From Lepeophtheirus salmonis (taxonomy: Eukaryota; Arthropoda; Copepoda; Siphonostomatoida; Caligidae), in NCBI RefSeq assembly GCF_016086655.4, contig NC_052134.2, positions 38,625,971 to 38,689,970 of the forward strand: a stretch of DNA of 64,000 nt, read 5' to 3'. Each line of letters begins with the position of its first letter. The stretch's first letter is position 1. Positions 24,921-36,428 of this stretch are shown one piece after another. A program made the position numbers and the translations under genes. Under the pieces are notes generated by a model, which saw only the letters and a list, made by a program, of their open reading frames with translations, searched no databases and was not told the origin of the DNA.

Positions 24921-26555
24921 GGTACCTCCAACCAGATGTAGTACCATCCCTATAGCCAAACTGCCCCAAATACCTCTCAACTCCTAAAGCGTCATCAAGG
25001 CCAACTTAAGCTGCGATCACGTCACGTAGGGCTCAACAGTTCAATGAAATGAGTTCTGTGGAAGAACTTGTTGACAAATTGGCCAAGGAGACACTCACAT
25101 CAGACTTTCTCCTCATCACAAAACCAAGTGTTACCCTTGTGAAGCTATCCCATGTTGAGAAATTGGGTCCCCAAGTAGTAGCCAGCATCCAGTTTGAGAC
25201 AGATATGTCATTCAAAATGTACCACTCTGTTGTGTTGATTGACAAAAAGGCAGTTTCACACATCACCTCAGAAGGCAAGGTCAACACTGCTATTCAAGCC
25301 ATCAATTTGACTTTCATTCTGGGAGCTAAAGAAGAATTGAATCAAACAGAGACCTGGGAAGACATTCTCAACAAGTTAGTGAAGTTTCTCAACTCCTCAG
25401 AGATTGAACCTTCACAAGCTTTTAAGCTCTCTTTCATTCGTGAGCAAAAGGCTCTCCTCTTCACCAAACCAACAGCTAGAAAATATTCAAAGCACAAACT
25501 TGGCCTCTCTTTCTCGAGAGATTTTGTCGACTTTCTCATCGAGTGGCAAAAAGTAAAGAACTTGGCCTCACAGCAGAAACCTTCTTAGCAACAAAGCAGA
25601 CGTACCTTGCCGCAGCAGATCTGGCAGAGTATCTTCTCCTAGATGAAGACTTCTTCTTTTTACTTCTTGGCATGTTCCAGTCTTATCCCATCGATGGAAG
25701 GTTCGGCTGGTACAGAAGCTAAGTGGAGGTATCTACTACATCAGCGTGAGATAGATCCTTGAAGCAGAGAAAAATATTCGTATCCGGAGTCTTGTCAAAT
25801 TCTAAGGTAAATAAGATATTTGTTAATAGTAAGCGTCTTTATTTAGGTATTACTTATTTCTACTATATAATAATATCATTACAATATTTTACTTTTTTAA
25901 ATTTTCAGGTATGACTACTTAAGAAATTACAGCTCACCGGGTTAAAGACCTGGTAAAAGCTGAACTCATTTTGACTAACAGGCAACCGGATGACCTCCAG
26001 GAACTAGCTTCCAAGGTAGAAAGTAATGTTCTCTACTTTGTTGCCGAGTATATTGGTGCCAAGAGTTAATGGTCATCAGAGACACACCTCCGGACTCATT
26101 AACCTTCGATAGCGCAACCAATCACCATGTAGACCTGAAAGAGTTCATCGACATAATGAACAGAGGGGGTTTGTCAAATCCATCTTACCTTCTCTACCTC
26201 TCCTGTCTTTATGCTCACTCCATGTTCTCTTACATCACAACTACTCCTGAAGAGAAAGTCAGTTTACTTGGCACCCCAAATCCTAGAGCTTAATTTGTTG
26301 ACAAATTCATTGTCAAAATGTAGTGCAGTTTAAATTCTGACATTATCGCCGTTGTGGGAGTAAAGTTCGGAACACTCCTGGTCAGCTTTTCTTCAAAGAA
26401 TTTCATTCGTTTTGTTTAATACCATGGGTAAAAATTTAAGTGCTAAACTGAATGATGATATCCGATTTTTTTTTACAAAAAAGAGAATGGCAGCTAAGAA
26501 TTCAGACACTAATAGAAAAAAAGCTAAATTTCAATCAAAATCTTCTGACTTGTAG
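24921..26555 (+). pseudogene. P-element/THAP9-like transposase, internally deleted and frameshifted
   Basis: After a splice-acceptor-like TTTTACAG (24913-24920) the sequence starts RYLQPDVVPSL, like the end of a THAP domain. ORF 25049-25588 then gives the N-terminal half (DKKAVSHITSEGKV; AFKLSFIREQKALLFTK, the block that precedes the catalytic core). It passes directly to SRDFVDFLIEW, which normally lies well after the core. The first two catalytic aspartates (the IDEVY and DAHASN blocks kept at 35.4-35.7 kb) are missing. After a frame change near 25565 come GLTAETFLATKQTYLAAADL, DGRFGWYR (the conserved E.RFG.YRQ block with E changed to G) and LSGGIYYISVR. A GT/AG intron-like gap (25807-25908) follows, then NVLYFVAEYIGAK and IMNRGGLSNPS. 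A lysine-rich end stops near 26555. Frame changes (25565, 25715), stops and the missing core make it inactive as a transposase. Confidence 0.85.
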
Positions 26556-26879
26556 ACTTGGACGTTTTGATAGTTTCTTTTCTTTTTTATATGTTTTTAA
26601 TGTTTATTTTGATTAAAGTACTAATAGAATGCCACTTCTATTAGAAATATATAGCCTCATTTTTATTATTTCCCTAGCAAAATACTTTTAAAAGCTCTTT
26701 ATTTTGTAGCAAAACACTTTAAGACAGACATTGCGTATAGAACAAACAAAGACCCATATTGAAAACGCGTGAGCACAGTGTCCTGTCCTGCTTAAAGGAG
26801 TCCTTGACCAAGCCAATCCACTTTAGGTAACCAGTTCCAGTTCTTGAACCACTAGATTCTAGTAAATAAACTGATAAAT
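26556..26879. other. Spacer, no gene seen
   Basis: ATTAAA at about 26614 could be an old polyadenylation signal for the P-like remnant. Nothing else is recognised. Confidence 0.4.
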
Positions 26880-27075
26880 ATATAGTCTCCTTGAGCTGCA
26901 AAAAACGGTTTTTGGGTATAGCCCCCCTTATATGACCTCCCCAAAGAACGACACCACCGGCTTAGCCTGTCCCTGTTCAAAAGAGGGACCCATGCAAAAT
27001 TTCAGCCTCCTAGGTTCAATGGTCTGGGAACGTATAATGGATATCTACACACACACACACTTTTATATAAGTACA
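26880..27075 (+). repeat. Dispersed repeat family E, copy 1 (SINE- or LINE-tail-like)
   Basis: CAAAAAACGGTTTTTGGGTATAG, GTTCAAAAGAGGGACCCATGC and AAAATTTCAGCCTCCTAGG are shared with 60455-61135. It ends in an ACACACAC run, where the other copy ends in ACAGACAGACAG. A simple-repeat end is typical of retroposed elements. No coding part is attached. Confidence 0.7.
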
Positions 27076-28200
27076 TATTATTTAAAAAACAAATTTGGGA
27101 TATTCATAAATGCAAAGCCATAAACGAATATCTGTATTACGCGTTGACGCGTAACTGGGGTTTTTTGTAGAAGTAATTGACAAATGAAGGGTCTAAGTAA
27201 AGTTGATACAATAATTTTATTTGGAATCAGGTATTTATATTAGGAATTAACCCCTTGAATCTTCTAATAACATCTGTTATAATATTTTGTGACAACCATT
27301 ACTCATTATTCAAAAATTGAATATATTTATGCTTTTATTTGTATTTTGACTATATTATTTATTTAAATAGGTTCATACACTTTACATCTTTTTAATTTAT
27401 ACATTTCTTCATAAACAATCTAATCTGTTAAATTGAAGAATACATTAGAGTAACAATACACAACATATTAATTAATTCTTAATATAGGTTGTAATTTCAT
27501 AAAATAAAGCACTAGATTAAAAATTATTAATTATTTATAAAAATACATCAAAAGCCTGAAAGCCGCTGAATTTGTAGTTTTAATTTTGTTTAATTTTATG
27601 AAAACAATGCATCATTTTTTGTTAAATACTTTTTATTAATCATTCAACCTCTAACTATAATAATAAAAGATATATTCGTAATTATTTGTTGTTTATTCTA
27701 AATCTCCCACATTGGATTCGAACTACTATTTAGAATATTTATATATAAAAATAATATATGTATACGGATTACTCAAAACACATTATTGTCCCTAGTTATA
27801 GTAGTATCAGAATTTAATGTAAATATGCATATTTATATTATATTAGAGATGTTATGGAGGAATGGATAATTATTAATTGATAGATGAAATGATATTTATC
27901 TATTACGAAGTCATTGTGTGTTTAAAAATTGGAGGAATAATTTAAATGTTATGTGATATTATTTCTAATAAAAAACAACACGATAAAAAAGTTTGGCTAA
28001 ATAATGTTAATTTATCACTAAACCTCCACTACCATATACATATTTAATATATATCTTTGAACTTTTGCGCGGATCTATCTTAGGATAACGATAGAAAAGC
28101 ACCAATAGTCATTATACTTATTCCATATCATATATATGTATAGTTGTGCGTAAAAGATGTAATGAGCATGAGGTGGAAAACATTTTAGTGAAGGAGGGCT
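27076..28200. other. AT-rich spacer upstream of the THAP/zinc-finger gene
   Basis: Very AT-rich, no frame of interest. TATATATGTATAG-like stretches near 28130 could serve as a TATA region but are not distinctive in this base composition. Confidence 0.45.
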
Positions 28201-28208
28201 CCTTTTGT

Positions 28209-28214
28209 TCAGTT
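28209..28214 (+). promoter_or_regulatory. Possible initiator (TCAGTT) of the THAP/zinc-finger gene
   Basis: TCAGTT matches the arthropod initiator consensus TCA(G/T)T(T/C). It lies ~150 bp before the chosen ATG, at the point where base composition becomes less AT-rich. A hexamer match is weak evidence. Confidence 0.3.
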
Positions 28215-28360
28215 GGTGCCCTTGAACGAAATAGGGAAGACGGAGGCAAGTTGATATTTTCTGTTGTGTGTGACTACATAATTCATTTGGACTTGTAGGC
28301 AGCAGTGTTTTTGTGTGGTAAATTGAATGAGGCTCGTAGTGGAGTCATAGGATTTTGAAT

Positions 28361-31003
28361 ATGAGTAAAGTTCTGGAGTTTCGCTGCATTGTTCCTTCTT
28401 GTGAGTCTGTGAACAATCAAAGTATCAAAAGCAACGTCCGAGTGTTTCCACTACCCAAGACCCTCTCAGTGCGTAGCAAATGGCTCTCATGTATTCCTGG
28501 AGTGAAGAAGCGTTTGAAATCCACCTCTGGCATCTGTTCACTTCATTTCTATATGCGAGACTTTAACACCAAGGATGAACTTCACCCCGAATCCGTTCCT
28601 CATCCTTTTGCAACAGATGAAGAAGAAAACGAGTCTCAAATTCAAAGTTTATCAGATTTGGCGGATCAATTGGAGATGAATCCCGAGGTGATTCCCTCCA
28701 AAGTGCAGCATCTCGTCTCACAAGGGGAATACACTTTCTACAAAATTGAGTTCCACTCCAAAGGGACTCCACAAGTCGAATACTCAGTTCACATCTATTC
28801 GGATCTCTCGTTTGACGCATTTCACAGGAGTTCCCCAAAAAGGATCCAGCTCAAAGGAGTTGTTATAAGAGATTTAGAGGAAATTCGGGATGTGTTGGAG
28901 GAACTGGAGTCCATTCCTACGCCATCACACACCAAAGATCGAATAACACAAACTTTAGACCTTCTCTCTCAAGAATTGGAGGAAGTTCCTTATTCCGTGG
29001 GTCGGAAATTAGAATTTATTATTGATCAATTAAAGAATGTAGGAATCAAATCAAAAAATATGAACTTTACGGAAAAAAGTATTGCATCATTTAAGGAATT
29101 ACAAGTGATGCCTGTATCCCTTTACAAATTACTGGGATGTAATTTGGCTTTACCTGATATGAGGTATGGATAAATAGTGTTTTTAATCAAATAACATTGT
29201 ACTCATTAATATATTTTTTGAAATTTTCAGTGAACATAGCGATAATAATCTTAAAGAATTAAAGGACTTTTGTCAAACGTATGTGGAAAACTCAGAGTTT
29301 CGTAAAAATGTAAGCAAATGATGCCTCATATAATTTAGTATGTTTACTTATATACTGTTACATTTCTAGAACCAGTTAAAAGAGGATTTACTTTCACGAA
29401 TATTTGAAAAAGCATCTCCTGTAACGGATGTAGTTGGAAAGACTCTAAATAAACTTTGGAGTGGACATATTGACGATTATCGTACAGATTTATGTCTGAC
29501 ATCTTTTCTACTTCTTACTGAAATATATTCCTATTACTTAGAGAAAATGCTGAAGATCCCTTAATGTCAATTGAAGAAGGAGAAACAGCAAATGAAGTAA
29601 TAATTAAAGAGGAGGTGCTCGAAGAACCAGAAAGTTTTAGTCCAGAAAATATTATTGTAGAATCGGATGATACCTTTCTTTTTCCATTTAATGAGAAGGT
29701 GAAAGCTGTTTATAGTTGCTGTTTTTGCCCTGTAAAACTATCAACTATGGAAGAGACATTAAGCCATTGTGGTGATGAACATGCGGGCTTCGATGTAGTT
29801 GTTAAAATAAAGCCTGGACCCATTGTTACCATTAAGAGTTCCTTGAATGAGTTAAGTTGTGTAGATTGTAAAACAGACCATGTTACTGTTGAAGAAATGT
29901 CTTCTCATGTTAATTACCATACACATCTCGTTCATTCTCAATCTCGAACAAATAACAAGAAAATACTCCGACAAACTTGTAGCATCTGTAAAGTGGGATT
30001 CATTGATAAGTATAGACTTCGAAGTCATTATGCGTCTGCTCATCCAAATAACTCAATTTTTGAATGTAAAAAATGCTCTCAGATATTTCACAAATGCTCG
30101 GAATATTTGAAACACAAACTCTATTCTCATAAAAAACGCCCAGTTAACCCTGACCGTCTCTATGACTGCGACTTATGTGAAAAGAAATTTAGAGAGAAGT
30201 CCCTTTTAGACAGGCACTATGCAAGGGATCATCTGCACAGGAAATACATTTGTGATATCTGTGAAAAGGAATTTGATATGCAGCGATATCTTACCAAGCA
30301 TAAAGCAAGAGTTCACCCAGAATCTTTCGATTATGTTTGTGAATTCTGTGGAAAAAAATTTGCCATAAATGAATATCTTAATAGTCACAAGAAAATTTGT
30401 AAATTTAGAAGTCCTAAACAGATGAATGAAGACAATGACTTTCAGTGCTCAAAATGCGGCAAGTGTTTTACGAATGAAATATTTCTACTCAATCATAGCG
30501 CTATGGTTCATGATAAAAAGAGAAAGGACAACCATTGTGTTACATGCGATAAATACTTTGTTAATCCTATATCCCTGCGACATCACATGTCTACACATGA
30601 CGAAAACCGCCCTAAATATAGTTGCGACTTCTGTAACAAAGAGTATTTAAGTAAGAGCACTCTTCATTTCCATGTACTTTCTAATCATAGTACAAAAGCT
30701 CCAGATAAAACTTTCAAGTGTGACTATTGTGATTGGAGTTTTTGGGAAAATAAGAGATTAAGGAGTCATGTTAAACACGTTCACAATAAAGTAAGAGACT
30801 ATAAATGTGACATTTGTGATCGGGCCTTCGGTTGTAAACGACATCTCATACGCCATAAAACTACCATTCATGAAAAATTTCGTGAATTTAAGTGTCACTT
30901 ATGCTCTGTCGAATATTTCCAAAAAATTTCTCTCAAGAATCACTTGAAAAAAATTCACCTCGTTACAGACTACATGCCACCAAAGCAGACAAAGGAAATT
31001 TGA
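28361..31003 (+). CDS. THAP-domain protein with about 13 C2H2 zinc fingers (four exons)
   Basis: Proposed exons: 28361-29163, 29231-29309, 29370-29481 and 29544-31003, giving 817 residues. Introns are 67, 60 and 62 nt with GT/AG ends; the last junction is the least certain, because another AG lies 2 nt upstream but breaks frame. ATG 28361 is the first in-frame methionine. Residues 9-83 form a THAP zinc module: C9-x4-C14, W41, C59-x2-H62 and a closing ESVPHPF like the AVPTIF box. Residues ~90-390 match nothing I know and are acidic in part (DLEEIRDVLEELESIP). Residues ~390-808 hold about 13 C2H2 fingers, two of them irregular at the start and one ending H-x4-C. Most later fingers have the (Y/F)xCxxC...HxxxxH form. 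The protein is probably a nuclear DNA-binding factor; its targets cannot be read from sequence. No stops or frameshifts were seen, unlike the nearby P-like remnants. Confidence 0.85.
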
Positions 31004-31191
31004 TTATTTATTTGCTGCTTATTAAGTCGGATATTTATAACAAACTATAGCTATGAGGTAGAAATTAATCCAAGTGGACATTCCGGCATGTTGAGAACAT
31101 ATATACTTAGTTTTTTTTTCTTCTTCCGCTTCCATTTTTTCTTTAATTTCAAGAAGTGGCCATTACTATGTAGTATGTATTGAAAGTGGAG

Positions 31192-31197
31192 ATTAAA
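31192..31197 (+). terminator. Candidate polyadenylation signal (ATTAAA)
   Basis: ATTAAA lies ~190 nt after the zinc-finger gene's stop codon. It is the first good variant signal I see on this strand. Confidence 0.4.
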
Positions 31198-31679
31198 TTC
31201 TATATTTTCGATATCTGAATTTTATTGATTATTCCATTACTTAATTATTTATTCAATTTTTACCTTGAAAAGTTAAAAATATACATGTGCCTGTCTTGAA
31301 AAGTTCATCTTTGCCGTCTTATTTTAAAAAATAAGTCCAAGAATTACTATAATTAATTAATTTAACTCTGCAATTTTGAGGGAGGTAGGGACCAGCAGTG
31401 TATCTTTGAGCATCTACTCATTGGTGAACTTGTGAACACGCAAAAAGTAAATTCAAGACGACTCTCCAAAGCTTTCATTCTATTCGCTGCATGAATACCC
31501 TAAAGCAGTAACAAATGCTTTGGTTATTATTCACATTTATATAACTTGAATCAGCAACAACTTAGAACAAACCGTATATATATACTAGCGATGCACAGGT
31601 TGTGTTTTTTTTAGATATTGCAAGTCTCGCATCTTTTTAATTCTGTAATCCGACCTGCAAACTTTTATCTAATTTGAAT

Positions 31680-31765
31680 ACCAGGGGGGGGATTCACCCC
31701 ACTAATCGCCAGCTGAATATGGAACATTTCCCCTAACCGTTGAGGCAGCACTGGGCAACTATATA
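31680..31765 (-). repeat. tRNA-like SINE head
   Basis: On the minus strand, GCTGCCTCAACGGTTAGGGG resembles a tRNA 5' half with a D-arm A box, and GGGGTGAATCCCCCCC resembles a T-arm B box, ~45 bp apart. The acceptor stem does not pair well and the 3' side runs into unrelated sequence, so a tRNA-derived SINE is more likely than a working tRNA gene. Confidence 0.45.
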
Positions 31766-32388
31766 AGTTGCGTGAATAAGGAATCCTCCTTCTTCACCAA
31801 GATATTCGACGTGGTAGCTTAGCTTATTGAGTACACTTTCATTCAATTTAAATATAGAAATTTATTAGTAAAATTGCCCATAAAGCTTTGAACTCAGAAT
31901 TCAACTTGTTTAAATGAAGAACATAACTCTAAGATTTACTTTTTTGGCTAGACGTAACTTTTTAAATACAATTTTTTATCTCTCCAGAATATATTTATAC
32001 AACAAAATTGTCAGAACCCACCACCCACGTCCAATATTAAGTTTCCTAAAAAAGGCCCTCACATCAAATTAAATATTACCTTTTTTATGTCACTTTGATT
32101 TTTGCAAATTCAATGTGTGGCATAGAAGCGTTAGAAAGGATGGACTTGTGGTATGAAATATACATTGTATGGATTAAATATATAAAGTGCATTCAATGAT
32201 ATTGTATACCACAAACTTGTTGGAGTTTCTAGCCTATTGTATGAGACTAAGAGCCCTAAAATGGGGTAACTTATGTGTAAGAATACATAAATATAGCAAT
32301 TATTAATTAAAGTGTTAAAAAGCTCAACTACTAAGTGAAGAACGAGCTATATAAATGTATAATTTAAGATGCAATGGTCAATTATTAC
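31766..32388. other. Spacer, no gene seen
   Basis: AT-rich, with no family motif in any frame. Confidence 0.5.
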
Positions 32389-32671
32389 CAGAGATGGGAG
32401 ATGTAGTCAATACTTGCAACTCAACTTGGAGTTGAGTCCATATTTTGAAGACGATCTCACAATCAAAGACTATATACTTGACTTGGACTCCAAAGTTAGT
32501 ATATTGTGAACTCAAGAAAAACCTTAACACTATGGACCCTATATTTATTATAGTTATGGACTTGAAATGAGCTTGAATGAAACCTGAGAATTCTTTGAAA
32601 ATATTGAAGGACTTGAACATTACTTGAGATTCGACGTGGGCTTGAAGTATAAGAACTTTTTCCCTACTCAG
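32389..32671. mobile_element. hAT-type MITE with ACTTGGA-like internal words
   Basis: The left end is CAGAGATGGG and the right end, reverse-complemented, is CTGAGTAGGG (8 of 10 match). The 8 bp outside each end, ATTATTAC and ATTAATGT, agree at 5 of 8 positions, compatible with an old hAT-style target duplication. The interior is crowded with variants of ACTTGGACT/AACTCAAG on both strands and has no real ORF (the minus frame at 32378-32620 simply reads through it). Confidence 0.6.
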
Positions 32672-33212
32672 ATTAATGTTGTGTCGTAAGCTGCAGGAGT
32701 AGAAACGACACTCTGAAATCTTTTAAAATGATTAGACACCTACTAGAATTTAAGTGTGGCCTCATTACATTTTTGAATAAGGACTTTATAGCCAAGACGC
32801 AGTAAATCATTGTAATTATTAAATCAATAAATAGACGCGGTTCACTCCTCCAATCAACTAAATAATTTGTCAGATAATCAATTAAGATTGTTTTTAGAGC
32901 AAGAACTTACTTTTTATCCTTATCTAAATCAAAGAATACTGAAATTAATATGGAATGCGCTCTTTTTTTTGGTTCTACAAGAGTGCAAAAAAGGAATGAA
33001 TCATAAACTTAATTATATATGAAATATGTATCTATCATATACATACATGTATTACATTTTCACAGGAATTATTGAATGAATTTATTACCAACTTTACCTA
33101 ATAAATTGATATTTTACGTTTATTATTTTAAATAAAATGATTTGCTGTTGTTAAGGTCGTAGGACTGGTTATCTTGTAGGTTAATATTAACTTTAGTTAT
33201 CCTAAATAAAAA
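32672..33212. other. Spacer, no gene seen
   Basis: AT-rich, nothing recognised. Confidence 0.5.
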
Positions 33213-33388
33213 CTCTGAAGGAAAACATTATCTTCATAAGTTTTCAAAAGATCCTGAACTTATTAAAAGTATGGGTCAATTCCATGAGAAGAAAAAACTA
33301 GGAGCCAAATCAATATTCAAGAATCTGAAGCAAGCATTTTCTTATATCAACTTTTATTCATGAAAGAAGCGATACAAATTCAACTCGG

Positions 33389-33423
<35 letters not shown>

Positions 33424-36400
33424 CACTTAAACGATATAAATTAAAATATTATGCTGTTCCAACAGTATTTCCAGATATTCCAAAAAACTTTAGAATACAA
33501 ACTTTTCCTGAAAAGACAAAAACTTTATCTACTTTTACTAAAAGGTTATACTTTGGAAAAGACATATTAACATTTCGAAGTAGTTTAAAGTACATTGTTT
33601 TTTTTTGTTTGTTATTCAGATTTGAGCAAGATAGACTTCGTCTTAATTCTCAAATTGAACGTTTATTTCAGGAAGATGAGATAAAAAAATTCACGGATAT
33701 ACAAAAAACCTTGGATAAATCGTGTTTACCCAAAGGCATTAATCTAATATATAATGAAGATTTCGTCATGTTTTTTCGCCTTGTCATCACAGGATCTTGT
33801 TCCTTACTTTTTGTTGGGCTTAAAAGTGAATAATTCAATTTTTTCAAAAGGACTTCTTCCTATGACATGGTTCAAGATCTGAACCCGGTTTCTCTGCCAA
33901 AAGTGTGAAAAAAATGTTTAGGTTAGAAAATAAGCATAGAGAATTATTTGCTAAGTTTTTTCTAGGGTAAAAATGTAGTTAGATTATGATTTTTGTAGTT
34001 TCAATCCTGTATTTTGTGTTGTTTAGCCAAGAAATTTGATTTTGTGACCAATTTTGCCCAAAAATGACTGTTTTTGCGTGACAAATACATTTCTGCAATT
34101 TACATTTAAAAGACTATTATGTTATAATGATTGATAGTGGCCAGGACTTTAAAATAAAACTGTCTGTTAAGTTGTTTCTTCCAAAACTTTTGTGCAATGG
34201 TCGTTTAAAAAATATGTATCAAGTGACAAACGGGAATCAAAAATTCACACTTTTCGATAAATGCCTGACTTTAAGTAGTATTATCAACTAATAGGAAAGA
34301 CCTACAAGCTTGATTTCCACTACATTTTATTGCAAATTTAATGAGCTTTAAAGTTATACCTATTTTGTACTATTTCTCATACAAAAATATTTAAAAAAAT
34401 AAAAATATTAACCCAACTCCCTAATTTCATTGAAATGTGAAAAAAAATACCATCAGTTCATTAAAATGAATGTTACATAAAAAAGTTAAGAGCTATATAC
34501 TTGAAAATTTAATCGTTTTGACCTGAAATAGTATCCTTTAGGTGGATGTGTTGAATTTACTCTTAGCAGGTGTAATATTCCCGATTTTGATATTTTTTTT
34601 TAATTTACACATTTAAAATTTTATCCAAAATTTTGCATTACGAGAGGCCGTAATAAAAATAGAGAATGAGTGATATTCGTAAAAAGCTAATCAATTATGC
34701 CCATGATATAATCTTTATGAAAATGATACACTATTAGACTTGAACTTGAAAATGCTGAAGAGATATTTTTATTTCTGTCAGATTAGACATACCTTAACAA
34801 AAATGAGTATATCTAAAAAATCAATGAATATATTTTATATTTTTGACTACAGATTTGAATTCTACATGAAATTTTGGTTTAGAACATAAATATTACTTAA
34901 ATGTATTCGAAAGTTGATATTTTCCCAATTTTGGCAGTGAACCCGGGGTCGAATCTCAAAAAATGTCCTATACGTACTGTCGAAGTGACTCATATATGTT
35001 CATCAAAGAGACTGAGCCGTTATTCTGATTCGTTTTAGCATGTTTAAAAAATAAACAGAATGAACCCAAACTAGTTTCTAGCATAAAGTATGCAATTGAT
35101 ATATTGGAAGAAGCAGTACATCATCAAGACTTTAATTCGAAAAATCATATTTGCTTTATTATAGAACAACTTCACCTTCAGTTCGAAAGGATAAAGATAT
35201 AATCCCTTGAATTTTTTTGGAATTTCAATACTTTGGCACAATACAAGCCCAGCTTTATATTATGAAATTAGATAATCTGGAATTATTTACTTGCCATCTG
35301 AATCGCATATAAGATGAATAACATGTGTGTTCTCAGTTCAAGAAGGAGTGGCAGTCTCAATAACTGATTATTTAAAATCTAGAGTTAAATTATTGGATGA
35401 AAAAGACCAGTATGTTTTTATAATAATTGACGAAGTCTATTCCTCACAGAGAGTTGAATTAAGTGGTGGGAATTTTTTGGATGTCATAGGAATGGAAAAT
35501 ATTCTAAAACCATACTTTGTTTTATGGTGAAGAGTGAACTTAGGAAATACAGTGACATGGTAGCTATGGTACCAATCACAAATATTGAATCTTCCATTAT
35601 AAAACAATATTATATGATAGTTCTTGAAGTACTTACCAAAGTTGGCCTAGAACCCTTTGCAACCATTACGGATGCACATGCCTCAAACAGAAAATTCTGT
35701 AGGAATAAACTAAGAAATGGATTTTTTCCTGGATAAATACTGAATCCTTTTGGCACTTCCGAAAAGAAAAATATTGATGTTATTCGATTCGGTACATATC
35801 TTCTTCAAAAAAAATTATAACAACTTTACTAGCAAATAAAAACTTTCATGTCCATCTTTTGAAAATGAGGATATTATCATTGAAGCCGAATTTGGGCATG
35901 TGAGCCAAATCTACTACATAGAGCTAGACCAGGAATTAAAATTAGCTCTCAAACTTAATCATAAAGTAATTACTACTCAACCAATTGAAAAGTGTAGTGT
36001 TGATCTTTCAGTAAGGTTTTTTCCCCGAGTCCACTCTGAATGCACTTAACCATTATGTGTCAAAAGATGATCCATTCGAAAGCTTCAAAGAAACGGCACA
36101 AGTTATGGATATTCTTAATCGCTTTTGGAATTGCATAAATGTGAACTCTAATACTATGTACGTCCAAAAGATTGTTATTGGGCGGGAACATGGAAGTGGT
36201 GTATCTTCCAAGACATTTCATGCCGCCTATCAAGCATCCATAGGACTATCCCATGTGGTCAAATATTTACTGGATAATAATAAAGTTAAGTTTATTTTTC
36301 TTCGTAAAATTAATACGGAATCAATAGAAAGGCGTTTTGGGTGTTATAGACAACTTGGTATTTGTAATTACAATATCAGTTGTCGACAATTTTGGAGACT

Positions 36401-36428
36401 GAAAAAAATCGTGTTAGCCTACTTTTAA
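33213..36428 (+). pseudogene. P-element/THAP9-like transposase, decayed, with THAP and catalytic blocks
   Basis: The blocks appear in P-element order over ~3.2 kb. GKHYLHKFSKDPELIKS (33215 on) and YKLKYYAVPTVFPDIPKNF (33450 on) are a THAP domain split by a 32-nt poly(A) run and a stop. A coiled-coil-like FEQDRLRLNSQIERLFQ with LDKSCLPKGINLIYNEDF follows (33618-33790). CFIIEQLHLQF and ISILWHNTSPALYYEIR lie at 35150-35265. The first catalytic aspartate is in YVFIIIDEVYSSQRVE (35410-35460) and the second in TITDAHASNRKF (35670-35700). The acidic C-terminal block is NTESIERRFGCYRQLG (36310-36360). About 1.3 kb at 33840-35090 has no recognisable coding and may be an insertion or intron. Several frame changes (for example 35530, 35740 and 36050) make it inactive. 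It keeps the catalytic core that the copy at 24921-26555 lacks. Confidence 0.85.
33389..33420 (+). repeat. 32-nt poly(A) tract
   Basis: An uninterrupted run of 32 A inside the THAP region of the decayed P-like transposase. In frame it would encode a lysine run, which that domain does not have. It could be the tail of an inserted retroposed sequence or a slipped homopolymer. Confidence 0.9.

Noticed and set aside
28355..28360. Start of the THAP gene two codons upstream
   Set aside because: That codon is TTG; the first ATG in frame is 28361.
31680..31765. Functional tRNA gene on the minus strand
   Set aside because: The acceptor arm does not pair and the B box is imperfect; a SINE head is more likely.
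33360..33833. 157-codon frame beginning before a lysine run
   Set aside because: The lysines come from a 32-A tract and the frame mixes unrelated pieces. The real content is the P-like pseudogene, annotated as such.
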